This document shows positions 1 to 8,229 of a stretch of DNA of 18,991 nt, piece by piece. The position numbers and the translations under genes are program-made. The stretch's first letter is position 1; each line of letters begins with the position of its first letter. This stretch comes from Spirochaetaceae bacterium (GTDB taxonomy: Bacteria; Spirochaetota; Spirochaetia; Treponematales; Breznakiellaceae): positions 1 through 18,991 of the forward strand of contig JAITNZ010000125.1 of the NCBI GenBank assembly GCA_031290205.1, in the 5' to 3' direction. The notes below the pieces were generated by a model. The model saw only the letters and a list, made by a program, of their open reading frames with translations, was not told the DNA's origin and did no database searches.

Positions 1-128
1 TGCGGGGCGGCGCCCCCCAGAGGGGGTAGCGACCCAAATTTGCGGCGCGTAGGGGGAGACTTCCCCCTCCTTATACTGGAGATTTCCATAGCGCCTACCT
101 GATTTACCCAGAATTTTGAAGTGCACCC
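1..128 (+). repeat. Right end of a MITE-like dispersed repeat (copy 1, cut by window start)
   Basis: Positions 1-128 match 8027-8155 with only about ten differences, including a shared hairpin-rich core and the same right terminus, which contains ATTTACCCAGAAT and ends in TGCACCC at 122-128. The left half lies outside the window. The sequence just after it (129-145) leads directly into the promoter of the EF-G-like gene. It is non-coding, since no reading frame is shared between copies. Confidence 0.85.
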
Positions 129-145
129 CTAAGGCGGACGGGCGG

Positions 146-174
146 TTGAAAATATTTGGGAAATGGGGTATGCT
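146..174 (+). promoter_or_regulatory. Sigma-70-type promoter of the EF-G-like gene
   Basis: TTGAAA at 146-151 and TATGCT at 169-174 are separated by 17 bp. Transcription would begin near 181, giving a very short leader before the ATG at 191. GAGG at 181-184 could serve as the ribosome site. The -35 starts 17 bp after the end of the upstream repeat. Confidence 0.5.
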
Positions 175-190
175 GGGGTAGAGGCGCTTT

Positions 191-2281
191 ATGGAATATA
201 CGACTGATTTAATCAAAAATGTCTCGATTGCGGGGCATGGGGGGACGGGGAAGACGACGCTGTTCGAGCGGCTTCTCTTTGCCGGCGGAGCCATTGCGAA
301 GCCAGAGCTTGTCGGGTCGGGGAAGACCGTCGGCGCAAGCTCGCCTGAGGAGCTTGCGCGGTCGATTTCGATACACACGGCGTTTGCCAATATTGAGCGC
401 GGCGGCAAGAAAATCAACCTGTTTGACACGCCCGGCGGCGCGGATTTTGTAGGCGATGTGATTTTGAGTTTTCGGGCGTGCGAGCTTGCAATGCTTGCCG
501 TTGACGGGCGCGCCGGCGTCCAGATCGAGACGATAAAACTCTGGCGGAATCTAGACGGGCGGGGGAAGCCGCGCGGCGTTTTTATCACCAAGCTCGATGA
601 GGAGCGCGCTGATTTTGACAAGAGCCTTGCGGACATTAAGGAAAAGTTCAAGATTGAGCCTATAGCCTTCACGATTCCGATGGGCAGCGGCGCCGATTTC
701 AAAGGCGTCATCGATGTTTTGAACGAAAAAGCCTATTTCGCCGATACCGGCGGCACGTTTATAGAAAAGGAAGAGCCAATTCCCGCCGAATACAAGCAGC
801 CGGTCATCGACGCCCGCCTTAAACTGATGGAAACCGCCGCAGACGGCGATGAAATCCTCATGGAAAAATATATTTTGCTCGGCGCCTTGGAGCCGGAGGA
901 GGTCTACAAGGGGCTTGAAGAGGCGCTTACGAAGAACCTCTATGTCCCCGCGTTTGCCGTGAGTGCGCTTATGAATACGGGGCTGCTGCCCTTTCTAGAT
1001 TTTCTCGTTACCATCTGCCCCAGTCCGGCGGCGGCGAAGGACATCGCGCTGGATACAGAGGGCGCGCAGCGGGAAGTTTGCATTCGTACTGACGCGCCGC
1101 TTTCGGCGCTCGTGATTAAGACCGTGTTCGACCAGTTTTCCGGCAAACTTTCATGGGTGAAGGTGATCACGGGGAAACTGACGGCGGATAGCGATATAGT
1201 GAACGTCAGCGAGAACAAGAAAGAGCGCGTGGGGAAGATTTTTACCTGTGTTGGAAAGAAACTGAGTGAAGTGAAGGCGCTCTACGCGGGTGATGTGGGC
1301 ATCATCACCAAGTCGCCGACTCTTGGAACGAATGATACCCTCGGGGCGAATGACGCGGGGATGCGCTTTCTTCCGCTACGTCTGCCGCAGCCGGTGTATT
1401 CGGTGGCGGTAGACGCCGTGTCGAAAAAAGATGATGCGAAGCTTGGCGAGTTTATGAACCGCGCCGCTGACGAGGACAAGACCTTCCGCTGTGAGTTTAA
1501 CGCCGAGACGAAGGAGACCGTGATTTCCGGCATGGGCGAATCGCACATCACCATCATGCTGGACAAGCTCAAGCAGACGCAGAAGGTAGAGGTGCGGACG
1601 CATATCCCGCGTGTGCCCTATCGCGAAACGATAACGAAACAAGCCGCCGCCGAATATACGCACAAGAAGCAGACCGGCGGGCATGGGCAGTATGGGCGTG
1701 TCGTGCTGGAGATTGCGCCGAAAGGACGGGGGGAGGGCTATACTTTTGTCAACGCGATTTTCGGCGGGGCGGTGCCAAAAAATTATATACCCGGCGTCGA
1801 GAAAGGCATTGGTGAGGCATTGCAGCACGGTATCATGGCGAGCTATCCGGTTGTTGATGTCGAAGTGAAAATTGTTGACGGCAAATACCATCCTGTTGAT
1901 TCTTCAGAATTGAGTTTCAGCCTTGCTTCCCGTAACGCGTTCCGCGAGGCGATGAAACAAGCGGCGCCTGTGTTGCTCGAACCGATTAGCAACTTAACGG
2001 TGTTAGTCGAAGAAAAATATATGGGTGATGTGCTAAGCGATCTATCCAACAAACGCGGTAAGATACAGGGGCAAACGCAGATTGGCGGGGGCATTCAAGA
2101 GATACGCGCGCAGGCGCCGCAAAAAGAACTGCTGCGCTATGCGATAGACCTCCGTTCGATGACGAGCGGGACGGGCGCTTTTAGTATCGAAGCAAGCCAC
2201 TATTCGCCGATTAGCGGGCGCATTGCCGATGAGGTAATCAAAGAGTCGGCGGCGTTCAAGGTGCAGGAAAGCGATGAATAG
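191..2281 (+). CDS. Elongation factor G-like GTPase (EF-G2 type)
   Basis: This is a 696-residue, five-domain EF-G homologue. The GTPase domain has a variant P-loop GHGGTGKT (15-22) instead of the AHIDAGKT of canonical EF-G, a switch I region RSISIHTAF (57-65), DTPG (79-82) and TKLD (133-136) in place of NKMD. Domain IV is recognisable from HKKQTGGHGQYG, FGGAVPKNYIPGV and HPVDSSELSFSLAS. Domain V ends with EKYMGDVLSDLSNKRGKIQG. The divergent P-loop and TKLD are typical of the EF-G-like paralogue group rather than the housekeeping FusA, so its role may be in recycling, stress or an unknown ribosome step rather than routine translocation (inference). It is first in a plus-strand run, 11 bases before the GH57-like gene. 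The ATG start sits behind a GAGG and a promoter. Confidence 0.93.
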   Translation: MEYTTDLIKNVSIAGHGGTGKTTLFERLLFAGGAIAKPELVGSGKTVGASSPEELARSISIHTAFANIERGGKKINLFDTPGGADFVGDVILSFRACELAMLAVDGRAGVQIETIKLWRNLDGRGKPRGVFITKLDEERADFDKSLADIKEKFKIEPIAFTIPMGSGADFKGVIDVLNEKAYFADTGGTFIEKEEPIPAEYKQPVIDARLKLMETAADGDEILMEKYILLGALEPEEVYKGLEEALTKNLYVPAFAVSALMNTGLLPFLDFLVTICPSPAAAKDIALDTEGAQREVCIRTDAPLSALVIKTVFDQFSGKLSWVKVITGKLTADSDIVNVSENKKERVGKIFTCVGKKLSEVKALYAGDVGIITKSPTLGTNDTLGANDAGMRFLPLRLPQPVYSVAVDAVSKKDDAKLGEFMNRAADEDKTFRCEFNAETKETVISGMGESHITIMLDKLKQTQKVEVRTHIPRVPYRETITKQAAAEYTHKKQTGGHGQYGRVVLEIAPKGRGEGYTFVNAIFGGAVPKNYIPGVEKGIGEALQHGIMASYPVVDVEVKIVDGKYHPVDSSELSFSLASRNAFREAMKQAAPVLLEPISNLTVLVEEKYMGDVLSDLSNKRGKIQGQTQIGGGIQEIRAQAPQKELLRYAIDLRSMTSGTGAFSIEASHYSPISGRIADEVIKESAAFKVQESDE

Positions 2282-2292
2282 ACTCAGCAACA

Positions 2293-3933
2293 ATGAATGA
2301 AAGTAACGTAATATCCTTTGTCTTTAATATTCATCTGCCTTTTGTCAGAGAAACGGAGCCTCAATTTATCTACGAGGAACTCCCCTTCTTCGAGTTGATT
2401 TCGCTCTCCTTCATACCGTTTCTTGAAATGCTCGATAGGCTTGACGCCGATCATATCCCTTTTCATATTACCCTTGTTATGCCGCCGTTGCTCTGTCAGT
2501 TACTCACCGACGAGCTGCTTGTTAAAAGGTATCTTGAATATGTTGATAAACAGATAGCTTTCGGGCAGAAAGAAATTATCAGGTGCAAGAGCAAACCAAA
2601 ATTACTCAAGTTAGCGCAATTTTATTATGAAAGCACTATTGACAAACGCTTTCTCTTTGTCGAGCGGTATAATAAAAATATACCAAGTGCACTATCGTAT
2701 TATGCGCGGCGGGGAAATGTCGAGTTAGTTACTACTGCGGCGATAAACGCGTATCTGCCTTTTTATATCAACTATCCTTCTTCGATTTCGGCGCAGATTG
2801 AAACGGCGCTTGTAAGCCACAAGCAATTTTTTAAGGAGCGTCCACAGGGCTTTTGGCTTCCTGAATTAGCGTATTGCGAAGGATTGGACAGGCTTATTCG
2901 TTATTATAAATTTGAATGGACTATTATTGATACGCATACGGCATTACTTTCCCGTCCGTATCCCGAATATGGTTCGTATTATCCTCTTAAAACACAAAAG
3001 GGTTTGTCGCTCCTCGTAAAAGATTTTTATGCGTATAAGGAAATAATGGATAGGAAAAGCGGCTGTTCGGTTAATCCGGTATTTCGTTCATACTTTGGTG
3101 ATGTTGGTTTTGAGTTGCCAAAGAGTTATGTTATTGATTTTATATCGGCGCGTGGCATACGCCTTGCGACGGGGTGTAAGTATTATACAAAAAAACAGAA
3201 TGGAAAATCAAAAGGAATATACCATGGTGAAAAGGCCGCCAAGGCGGCAAAAGCAGCCGCGCAAGATTTTGTATCAAACAGAGCGAAATCCCTCTCGGAA
3301 GCCCGCGAAACCATGAACAAAACGCCGTTAAGCCTCTGTGTGCTGCCTTTTGATTATTTCGGGCGTTTCTGGTATGAAGGCTGGACGTTTATCGAAGAGG
3401 TATTCAAGGGAGGAGCGGAGGAGCCTGCTCTTGAGTTTATGACGCCTTCAGCATATCTTGCGAAAGAAAACGCGCATGAGTTTCAGATTATATCGCCTGA
3501 GTATTCATCATCGGGATTTCATGGGTATGCGGAAGCGTATCTTGATTCATCAAATATATGGGTGTATCGACATCTCTTACGTTCTGTCGAGCGTATGATT
3601 GAATTGTCAGAACGTTTTACCGAAGAGACTGATATTAGGGAGCGGGTATTGAATCAGGCGGCGCGGGAGGTGCTGTTAGCAATGGACACTGATTGGGCGC
3701 GTTTTACCGCCGATGGCGAACAATATATTTCCAGCGAATGGCGCCGTTATGCTCAGTATCAATTACGCCACCACCTGCGTAATTTTACCACGCTCTACGA
3801 ATCGTTAGGTAATTCGCAGCTTTCGACGAGGTTTCTAACAGACCTTGAGTCTCGAAATAATGTGTTCCCTAACATCAACTATCGTTCATTTAGACGAAAG
3901 AAAAAAAAGGTTGCGAATCAAAATGAAAAATGA
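2293..3933 (+). CDS. GH57/DUF1957 alpha-glucan branching-enzyme-like protein
   Basis: The protein has 546 residues, close to the usual length of GH57 1,4-alpha-glucan branching enzymes. The N-terminal strand NIHLPF (12-17) corresponds to the HQPY-type motif. GFWLPELAY (186-194) carries the nucleophile Glu191. LPFDYFGRFWYEG (351-363) carries the candidate acid/base Asp354. TPSAYL follows at about 384, and the C-terminal helical DUF1957-like part includes LLAMDTDWARF. Two motifs deviate: the Asp motif is two residues shorter than the family's DTELFGHWW, and the SSWG motif near 405-411 reads SSSGFHG, without the Trp. Activity may therefore be altered. The family acts on glycogen-like alpha-glucans in the cytoplasm. 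The gene lies 11 bases after the EF-G-like gene and overlaps the next gene by 11 bases, suggesting co-transcription. No strong ribosome site precedes the ATG. Confidence 0.88.
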   Translation: MNESNVISFVFNIHLPFVRETEPQFIYEELPFFELISLSFIPFLEMLDRLDADHIPFHITLVMPPLLCQLLTDELLVKRYLEYVDKQIAFGQKEIIRCKSKPKLLKLAQFYYESTIDKRFLFVERYNKNIPSALSYYARRGNVELVTTAAINAYLPFYINYPSSISAQIETALVSHKQFFKERPQGFWLPELAYCEGLDRLIRYYKFEWTIIDTHTALLSRPYPEYGSYYPLKTQKGLSLLVKDFYAYKEIMDRKSGCSVNPVFRSYFGDVGFELPKSYVIDFISARGIRLATGCKYYTKKQNGKSKGIYHGEKAAKAAKAAAQDFVSNRAKSLSEARETMNKTPLSLCVLPFDYFGRFWYEGWTFIEEVFKGGAEEPALEFMTPSAYLAKENAHEFQIISPEYSSSGFHGYAEAYLDSSNIWVYRHLLRSVERMIELSERFTEETDIRERVLNQAAREVLLAMDTDWARFTADGEQYISSEWRRYAQYQLRHHLRNFTTLYESLGNSQLSTRFLTDLESRNNVFPNINYRSFRRKKKKVANQNEK

Positions 3934-5143
3934 GCTTCGATTTTCCAATATACTTTTTGTGACACTATTCATTGTTGTATCCATATTCTGCGCGTGTTCC
4001 AATGCCGACACCCGTTCGATTGAACGCGCTGATTTAGCATCGTTTGATATAGGACGAATGGAAGGCGAGCTGGATTTATTCAACCTTGAAGGACGGCGCA
4101 GTCAAAATGCGACGGAGCTTGCGATGCGCGATGGATTTTTTTTCATTGCTAACGGGAACGGGCAGAAGGTCATCCGATATAATTCTTACGGCGATCTCTT
4201 GTTTATGATATATAACGAAGAAACGAATCCGCCGCCGCTCACATTAAAATCTAAATCGGAAGGAATCCATGAAACACGCTGGGCTAATCCTTGGCCCTTG
4301 CGTCGTCCTTCACACATTGCCGTTGATTCACGAAAACATATTTTTGTTGTCGATACATTGCCTGACGAACGGCACAACTATAATAGTGCGGAAAAAGTTA
4401 TTTTAGATAGAACGATACTTCATTTTGATGACCAAGGGCATTTTATTGAATACTTGGGGCAGGAGGGACCGGGGGGAACTCCTTTTGCGGCAATAGAAAG
4501 ATTAGCAATTACCAAAGATGATATGCTTGTTGTCGCGTGCCGATTGCCGAAAGGCAGAACCGTGTATACCTTCGATTCAAACGGAAATCAGTTGACCGAG
4601 ATGCGGTTTAGCAATGAACGGCTGCCGGTTCCCGAACACAAACGGGGGGTATTACCCTCGCTTGATACGATAGCTATAGCGCCTGATAGCGCCAGAATAT
4701 ATCTTAAATTAGATTATTATCACGAAATATTTGACGAGGCGATAAGCACCGTTGCCGGTATGGAGCCTGATAGTTCATATATATGGATTGTTGATTTAGA
4801 AAACGGCGACTATCTGGGCTCGGTTGAAATTCCGTTTTTTGAATCGGTGCATATTGAAAATACCAAACGTGTAACTGAAAATCTTATTTATTCGATGTTC
4901 GGCGCGATGCGGGCAGGAAAGCTCTTTTTTTATTCTCCTCTTGAAGATGGGTTTTCGATTTTAGTGCTTGATATTCATAATCCCAATAAACAACGGCGCG
5001 GCATTATTAAAGTAAATCCCGACGAATTACAATTTTTTACGTTTACGATTTCGGCAGAAGGCGTCCTCTCGGCATTGCTTGCCGACAATTACCGCGCAAA
5101 ATTAGTATGGTGGCGCACCGATAAACTTGCCAACGATATGTAA
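3923..5143 (+). CDS. Lipoprotein with NHL/six-bladed beta-propeller-like repeats
   Basis: The chosen start at 3923 gives 406 residues beginning MKNELRF, a hydrophobic segment, then FCAC, where the last Cys is a plausible spirochaete lipobox cysteine followed by SN. The longer open frame from 3845 lies inside the upstream gene and would bury the signal peptide, so it is rejected. The mature part has repeated strand signatures such as VIRYNSYGDLLF, HIAVDSRKHIFVVDT, LHFDDQGHFIEYLG and LAITKDDMLVVACR, which resemble NHL/6-bladed propeller blades. It is probably an envelope lipoprotein. A propeller suggests binding or scaffolding, but no substrate can be named. It may belong to a spirochaete-restricted lipoprotein family (from memory, unchecked). 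It overlaps the GH57-like gene by 11 bases, consistent with translational coupling. Confidence 0.75.
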   Translation: MKNELRFSNILFVTLFIVVSIFCACSNADTRSIERADLASFDIGRMEGELDLFNLEGRRSQNATELAMRDGFFFIANGNGQKVIRYNSYGDLLFMIYNEETNPPPLTLKSKSEGIHETRWANPWPLRRPSHIAVDSRKHIFVVDTLPDERHNYNSAEKVILDRTILHFDDQGHFIEYLGQEGPGGTPFAAIERLAITKDDMLVVACRLPKGRTVYTFDSNGNQLTEMRFSNERLPVPEHKRGVLPSLDTIAIAPDSARIYLKLDYYHEIFDEAISTVAGMEPDSSYIWIVDLENGDYLGSVEIPFFESVHIENTKRVTENLIYSMFGAMRAGKLFFYSPLEDGFSILVLDIHNPNKQRRGIIKVNPDELQFFTFTISAEGVLSALLADNYRAKLVWWRTDKLANDM

Positions 5144-5162
5144 GGTGGACGGAGTAAAAGAC

Positions 5163-7451
5163 ATGGTGAAACAGTCAAATGATATAAAGCAGGCTTTATT
5201 TGGCGATCTCGATTTTGAGGGGATATTAGCGGATAAAGATTTCAAGGAAGCCGATGTCCGGGCGGTGATAATTGACCCGCTTCTTAAAGAACTGGGCTAT
5301 ACCCATGAGAATATCCAGAGGGAAAAAGCCTTAAAAAGCCCTTTTCTGCGGACGGGAAGCACCAGAAGGCAGGTAAATTTAATACCCGATTATGCCCTGA
5401 AAATTGAAAACGGTTATGCATGGGTATTGGACGCAAAAACACCAAAAGAAAAAATCATTGACGATGATAATGTGGAGCAGGTCTACATCTATGCCACTCA
5501 CCCGGAAGTAAGGAGTAATTACTTCGCCCTTTGTAATGGTTTGGAATTTGCCTGTTACCGCACTACCGACACCGAAAAGCCGGTATTGTATTTTAGAGTA
5601 AGCGAAATAAACGCCTATTGGGCGGTCTTAAAAAAAATTCTTTCGCCCGCCAGTTTTCATGGTGGGAAAACTTTTACCTATGAAAAAACCAAAACGCCTG
5701 AAACGGCGGAAGCCTTTGATTACAGCAATCGTCCCTTGCTGGAAGAAATCCCGGTAAAGAAACAGGAAGCCCGCAGGCATTTTGGTGTGCATGGTTACTT
5801 TACACGTCAATCATGGAATGTTGTGAGCGCTTATATCAAAAATTATAGCAAGAAAGGTGATTTAGTACTTGATCCGTTTGGCGGGTCGGGAGTTACTGCC
5901 GTTGAAGCCCTTGTTAATGATAGAAAAGCGGTTAATGTTGATATTAACCCTATGGCTGTTTTTATTGTTCAAGCCTTGCTTGCGCCGATAAACACCAATG
6001 AACTGTCTGCGCATTATGGTTCTGTTAGAGATGAATACCGTAAGAAACAGCCAAAAACAAAAGCTGATATTGAAAAAATATTACAGGAATATTCTGGTCC
6101 AAAAAATCTTGCGTTACCGAAAGGTTCTGATGTAGAAACCGTGCCGGAATTATTTAGCCGTAAACAATTAGCACAGTTGGCTTTATTAAAAGGGATTATT
6201 AAAAAAGAAAAAGACAAAAATTTATGTGATACTTTATTATTAATGTTCTCTGGTCTGGTAACAAAAATTAATCTTACTTATCATCAATCAGCCGGTAGAA
6301 GTGAAGGCAGGGGTAATACAAGTGCATTTAGTTATTACCGATACAGGATAGCCCCGATGCCTGTAGAGCTTGATATTTTAAAATACTTTGAGTCCCGTTA
6401 TAACAAAGTTCTTGCTGCCAAAAAAGACATTCAAGCACAATGTCTGCTTAACCAAAAAACGGTTGAGCAAATGGTCGCCAGCGCCCAGGTTGTAAAAGGA
6501 ACCGCAACGGATCTTTCATTTTTGCGTAAAGAAAGCGTTGATTATATTTACACTGATCCGCCCTATGGCAAAAAAATCCCATACCTCGATTTGTCGGCAA
6601 TGTGGAACGCATGGCTTGATTTAGATGTTACCGAAGAAGATTACCAAATGGAAGCCATCGAGGGTGGGGAACACCATAAAACCAAAGACAATTATAATAA
6701 TTTGATTGCGAAAAGCATTGAGGAAATGTACCGGGTTCTTAAATATAATCGGTGGTTATCTTTTGTTTTCGCTCATAAAGATCCGGAGTTTTGGCATTTA
6801 ATAATTGAAACCTGTGAAAAATGCGGTTTTGAATATATCGGCGCAATACCTCAAAAAAACGGGCAAACAAGTTTTAAAAAGAGACAGCACCCTTTTACGG
6901 TATTATCAGGACAACTTATTATTAACTTTCGCAAAGTTCATAATCCCCGCGCTGTTCTTAAAGCGAATATTGGTATGAATATGGGCGAAGCGGTTATACA
7001 GACCATTGAAGGTATTATTGCCAGAGATAATGGAGCGACGCTTGAACAGATAAATGATGAGCTTATTATTAAAGGACTGGAATTAGGTTTCCTTGATTTA
7101 CTTAAAAAAGAATACTCAGATATTACCCCCCTGCTTCTGGAAAATTTTGATTATGATCCCACTACAGAAAAATACACAATGAAAAAAGATACGAAATTTC
7201 AAACGCAAATAGATATCCGTTTGCGTATACGCTTTTATTTGATAAGTTATCTTAGGCGTATGGAACGCGAACATATAATTCCGGTCTTTAACGATATTGT
7301 TTTTGCCATACTACCTTTATTAAAAAATGGCATTACGCCTGAGTATCAGACAATATTAAATGTTCTGGAAGATATTGGAGAACGCATCGGTGAAGATGGT
7401 TGGCGTATTAAGCCAAAAGGATCTACCTTATTTGATGGAAGGGAAAGGTAG
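5163..7451 (+). CDS. Fused PD-(D/E)xK-like nuclease and DNA methyltransferase
   Basis: The ATG at 5163 is chosen because GGAG (5151-5154) lies 8 bases upstream; the frame is open from a TTG at 5127. The product is 762 residues. Residues about 30-150 resemble the N-terminal domain of type I restriction HsdR subunits (ADVRAVIIDPLLKELGY), with a PD-(D/E)xK pattern: PD at 75-76 and LDAK with Asp90 and Lys92. The methyltransferase domain has motif I LDPFGGSG (DPFGGSG at 237-243), VNVDINP with Asp260, and catalytic DPPY (465-468), the signature of N6-adenine or N4-cytosine methylation. The C-terminal approx. 150 residues are helical and may recognise DNA. It could be a single-chain restriction-modification enzyme or an orphan methyltransferase with a DNA-binding HsdR_N-like domain. 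No specificity subunit or helicase is nearby. It is clearly AT-richer than the EF-G-like gene, consistent with horizontal acquisition at the 3' end of the operon. Confidence 0.85.
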   Translation: MVKQSNDIKQALFGDLDFEGILADKDFKEADVRAVIIDPLLKELGYTHENIQREKALKSPFLRTGSTRRQVNLIPDYALKIENGYAWVLDAKTPKEKIIDDDNVEQVYIYATHPEVRSNYFALCNGLEFACYRTTDTEKPVLYFRVSEINAYWAVLKKILSPASFHGGKTFTYEKTKTPETAEAFDYSNRPLLEEIPVKKQEARRHFGVHGYFTRQSWNVVSAYIKNYSKKGDLVLDPFGGSGVTAVEALVNDRKAVNVDINPMAVFIVQALLAPINTNELSAHYGSVRDEYRKKQPKTKADIEKILQEYSGPKNLALPKGSDVETVPELFSRKQLAQLALLKGIIKKEKDKNLCDTLLLMFSGLVTKINLTYHQSAGRSEGRGNTSAFSYYRYRIAPMPVELDILKYFESRYNKVLAAKKDIQAQCLLNQKTVEQMVASAQVVKGTATDLSFLRKESVDYIYTDPPYGKKIPYLDLSAMWNAWLDLDVTEEDYQMEAIEGGEHHKTKDNYNNLIAKSIEEMYRVLKYNRWLSFVFAHKDPEFWHLIIETCEKCGFEYIGAIPQKNGQTSFKKRQHPFTVLSGQLIINFRKVHNPRAVLKANIGMNMGEAVIQTIEGIIARDNGATLEQINDELIIKGLELGFLDLLKKEYSDITPLLLENFDYDPTTEKYTMKKDTKFQTQIDIRLRIRFYLISYLRRMEREHIIPVFNDIVFAILPLLKNGITPEYQTILNVLEDIGERIGEDGWRIKPKGSTLFDGRER

Positions 7452-7602
7452 ATGCTGCCTCATCATCCATAGAAAATAAATCAGCGTGCGCTGATGTATC
7501 GCGCGTTTTTTGCCGAGCTTGCTCCACGACTATGCGAACATCAGCGCGGCGGGCGATTATGTCGTTCAGCTTCGCCTCTATAGTGCAGACTATTGTAGAC
7601 AC
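7423..7602 (-). CDS. Small hypothetical ORF or gene remnant (59 aa)
   Basis: A GTG-started frame of 59 residues reads with protein-like composition (for example EAKLNDIIARRADVRIVVEQ near the N-terminus and DLFSMDDE near the C-terminus). It overlaps the last 29 bases of the methyltransferase gene on the opposite strand. No convincing ribosome site precedes it. It overlaps the antitoxin-like frame at 7541-7789 in another register, which suggests that both are pieces of a frameshifted or decayed minus-strand gene. I do not recognise the family. Confidence 0.25.
   Translation of the reverse strand: MSTIVCTIEAKLNDIIARRADVRIVVEQARQKTRDTSAHADLFSMDDEAASTFPFHQIR
7480..7514 (+). terminator. Probable intrinsic terminator after the methyltransferase
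   Basis: AGCGTGCG can pair with CGCGCGTT (8 bp, two G-U pairs) around a 9-base loop and runs into a six-T tract ending near 7511. A competing palindrome, ATCAGC-GTGC-GCTGAT, overlaps the left arm. The element lies about 30 bases after the stop codon. Confidence 0.4.
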
Positions 7603-7789
7603 TTCTGTTTCTAACAGCTATGTCCTCACTTTTCACACTAATCTCCACAGGAACCCGCTCGCGATCCTCTTTTATGCTTGCTCTGGGAGGGCTCAGCCCT
7701 TTCTCTAAAGCCTTCTCGTACTCTCTTAACGCCTGAGCTTGCTTGTCCCTAGCCCAAATCTGAACCAACTTATAGCCTCGGGCTCTCAT
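7541..7789 (-). pseudogene. DUF3018/MazE-type antitoxin-like remnant
   Basis: The 82-residue frame starts MRARGYKLVQIWARDKQ, which resembles the short MazE-type antitoxin family DUF3018, whose members carry an LRAAGLRPVQIWVPDT-like core. The open frame extends upstream without a start codon (ELYRAR before the Met), and family members usually have residues there, so the N-terminus is probably lost or the true start is missing. The C-terminal third does not look like the family. No toxin partner is recognisable on either side: a 59-residue frame lies at one end and non-coding DNA with the repeat element at the other. The similarity is read by eye from one motif. Confidence 0.35.
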
Positions 7790-7933
7790 TCTAGCTCTGT
7801 ATAATTCACGCCAGAGCGGAAATTGGGTGCTTCAAGTACAGAATGATGAACAAATCCCCCTATTTTGTCCGGTATCTTTCACGCTATCAGGATGTTTTCC
7901 AGATGAAGAGCGACAGGCTGCTAGGGGGGCTGC

Positions 7934-8155
7934 GGGTGCAATTTATTTTTCTGGGTAAATTCTAAAGTGATACCTATGATGCTAACGGGGGGTCTGGGGG
8001 GGCACCTCGCCCCCCCAGCGGGGCGTTGCTGGGCGGCGCCCCGCAGAGGGGGTAGCGACGCAATTTTGCGGCGCGTAGGGGGAGACTTCCCCCCTCCTTA
8101 TACTGGAGGTTTCCATAGCGCCTACCTGATTTACCCAGAATTTGGAAGTGCACCC
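7934..8155 (+). mobile_element. Complete 222-bp MITE-like element with terminal inverted repeats and 10-bp target duplication
   Basis: The ends are inverted repeats: left GGGTGCA (7934-7940) and CTGGGTAAAT (7951-7960), right ATTTACCCAG (8129-8138) and TGCACCC (8149-8155). The perfect 10-bp direct repeat GGGGGGCTGC flanks it at 7924-7933 and 8156-8165, as expected for a target-site duplication. The inside is a string of hairpins: CTGGGGGGG/CCCCCCCAG (7994-8018), GCGGGGCG/CGCCCCGC (8018-8044), CGCAA/TTGCG (8059-8070), and GGGGGA/TCCCCC (around 8078-8093). There is no transposase, so it would be non-autonomous and mobilised in trans. Its right half recurs at 1-128 and its left half at 18862-18950. 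The open frame crossing it (7967-8233) is judged to be chance. Confidence 0.85.
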
Positions 8156-8173
8156 GGGGGGCTGCTAGGGGTA

Positions 8174-8202
8174 TTGACATTCACCTCGGAATCGGGGATA
8201 AT
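8174..8202 (+). promoter_or_regulatory. Near-consensus promoter of the small secreted protein
   Basis: TTGACA (8174-8179), 17-bp spacer, GATAAT (8197-8202). Predicted start of transcription is near 8209. It begins 18 bp beyond the right end of the mobile element. Confidence 0.75.
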
Positions 8203-8229
8203 GACAGGCATGTTTTTTTGGGGGATTTT

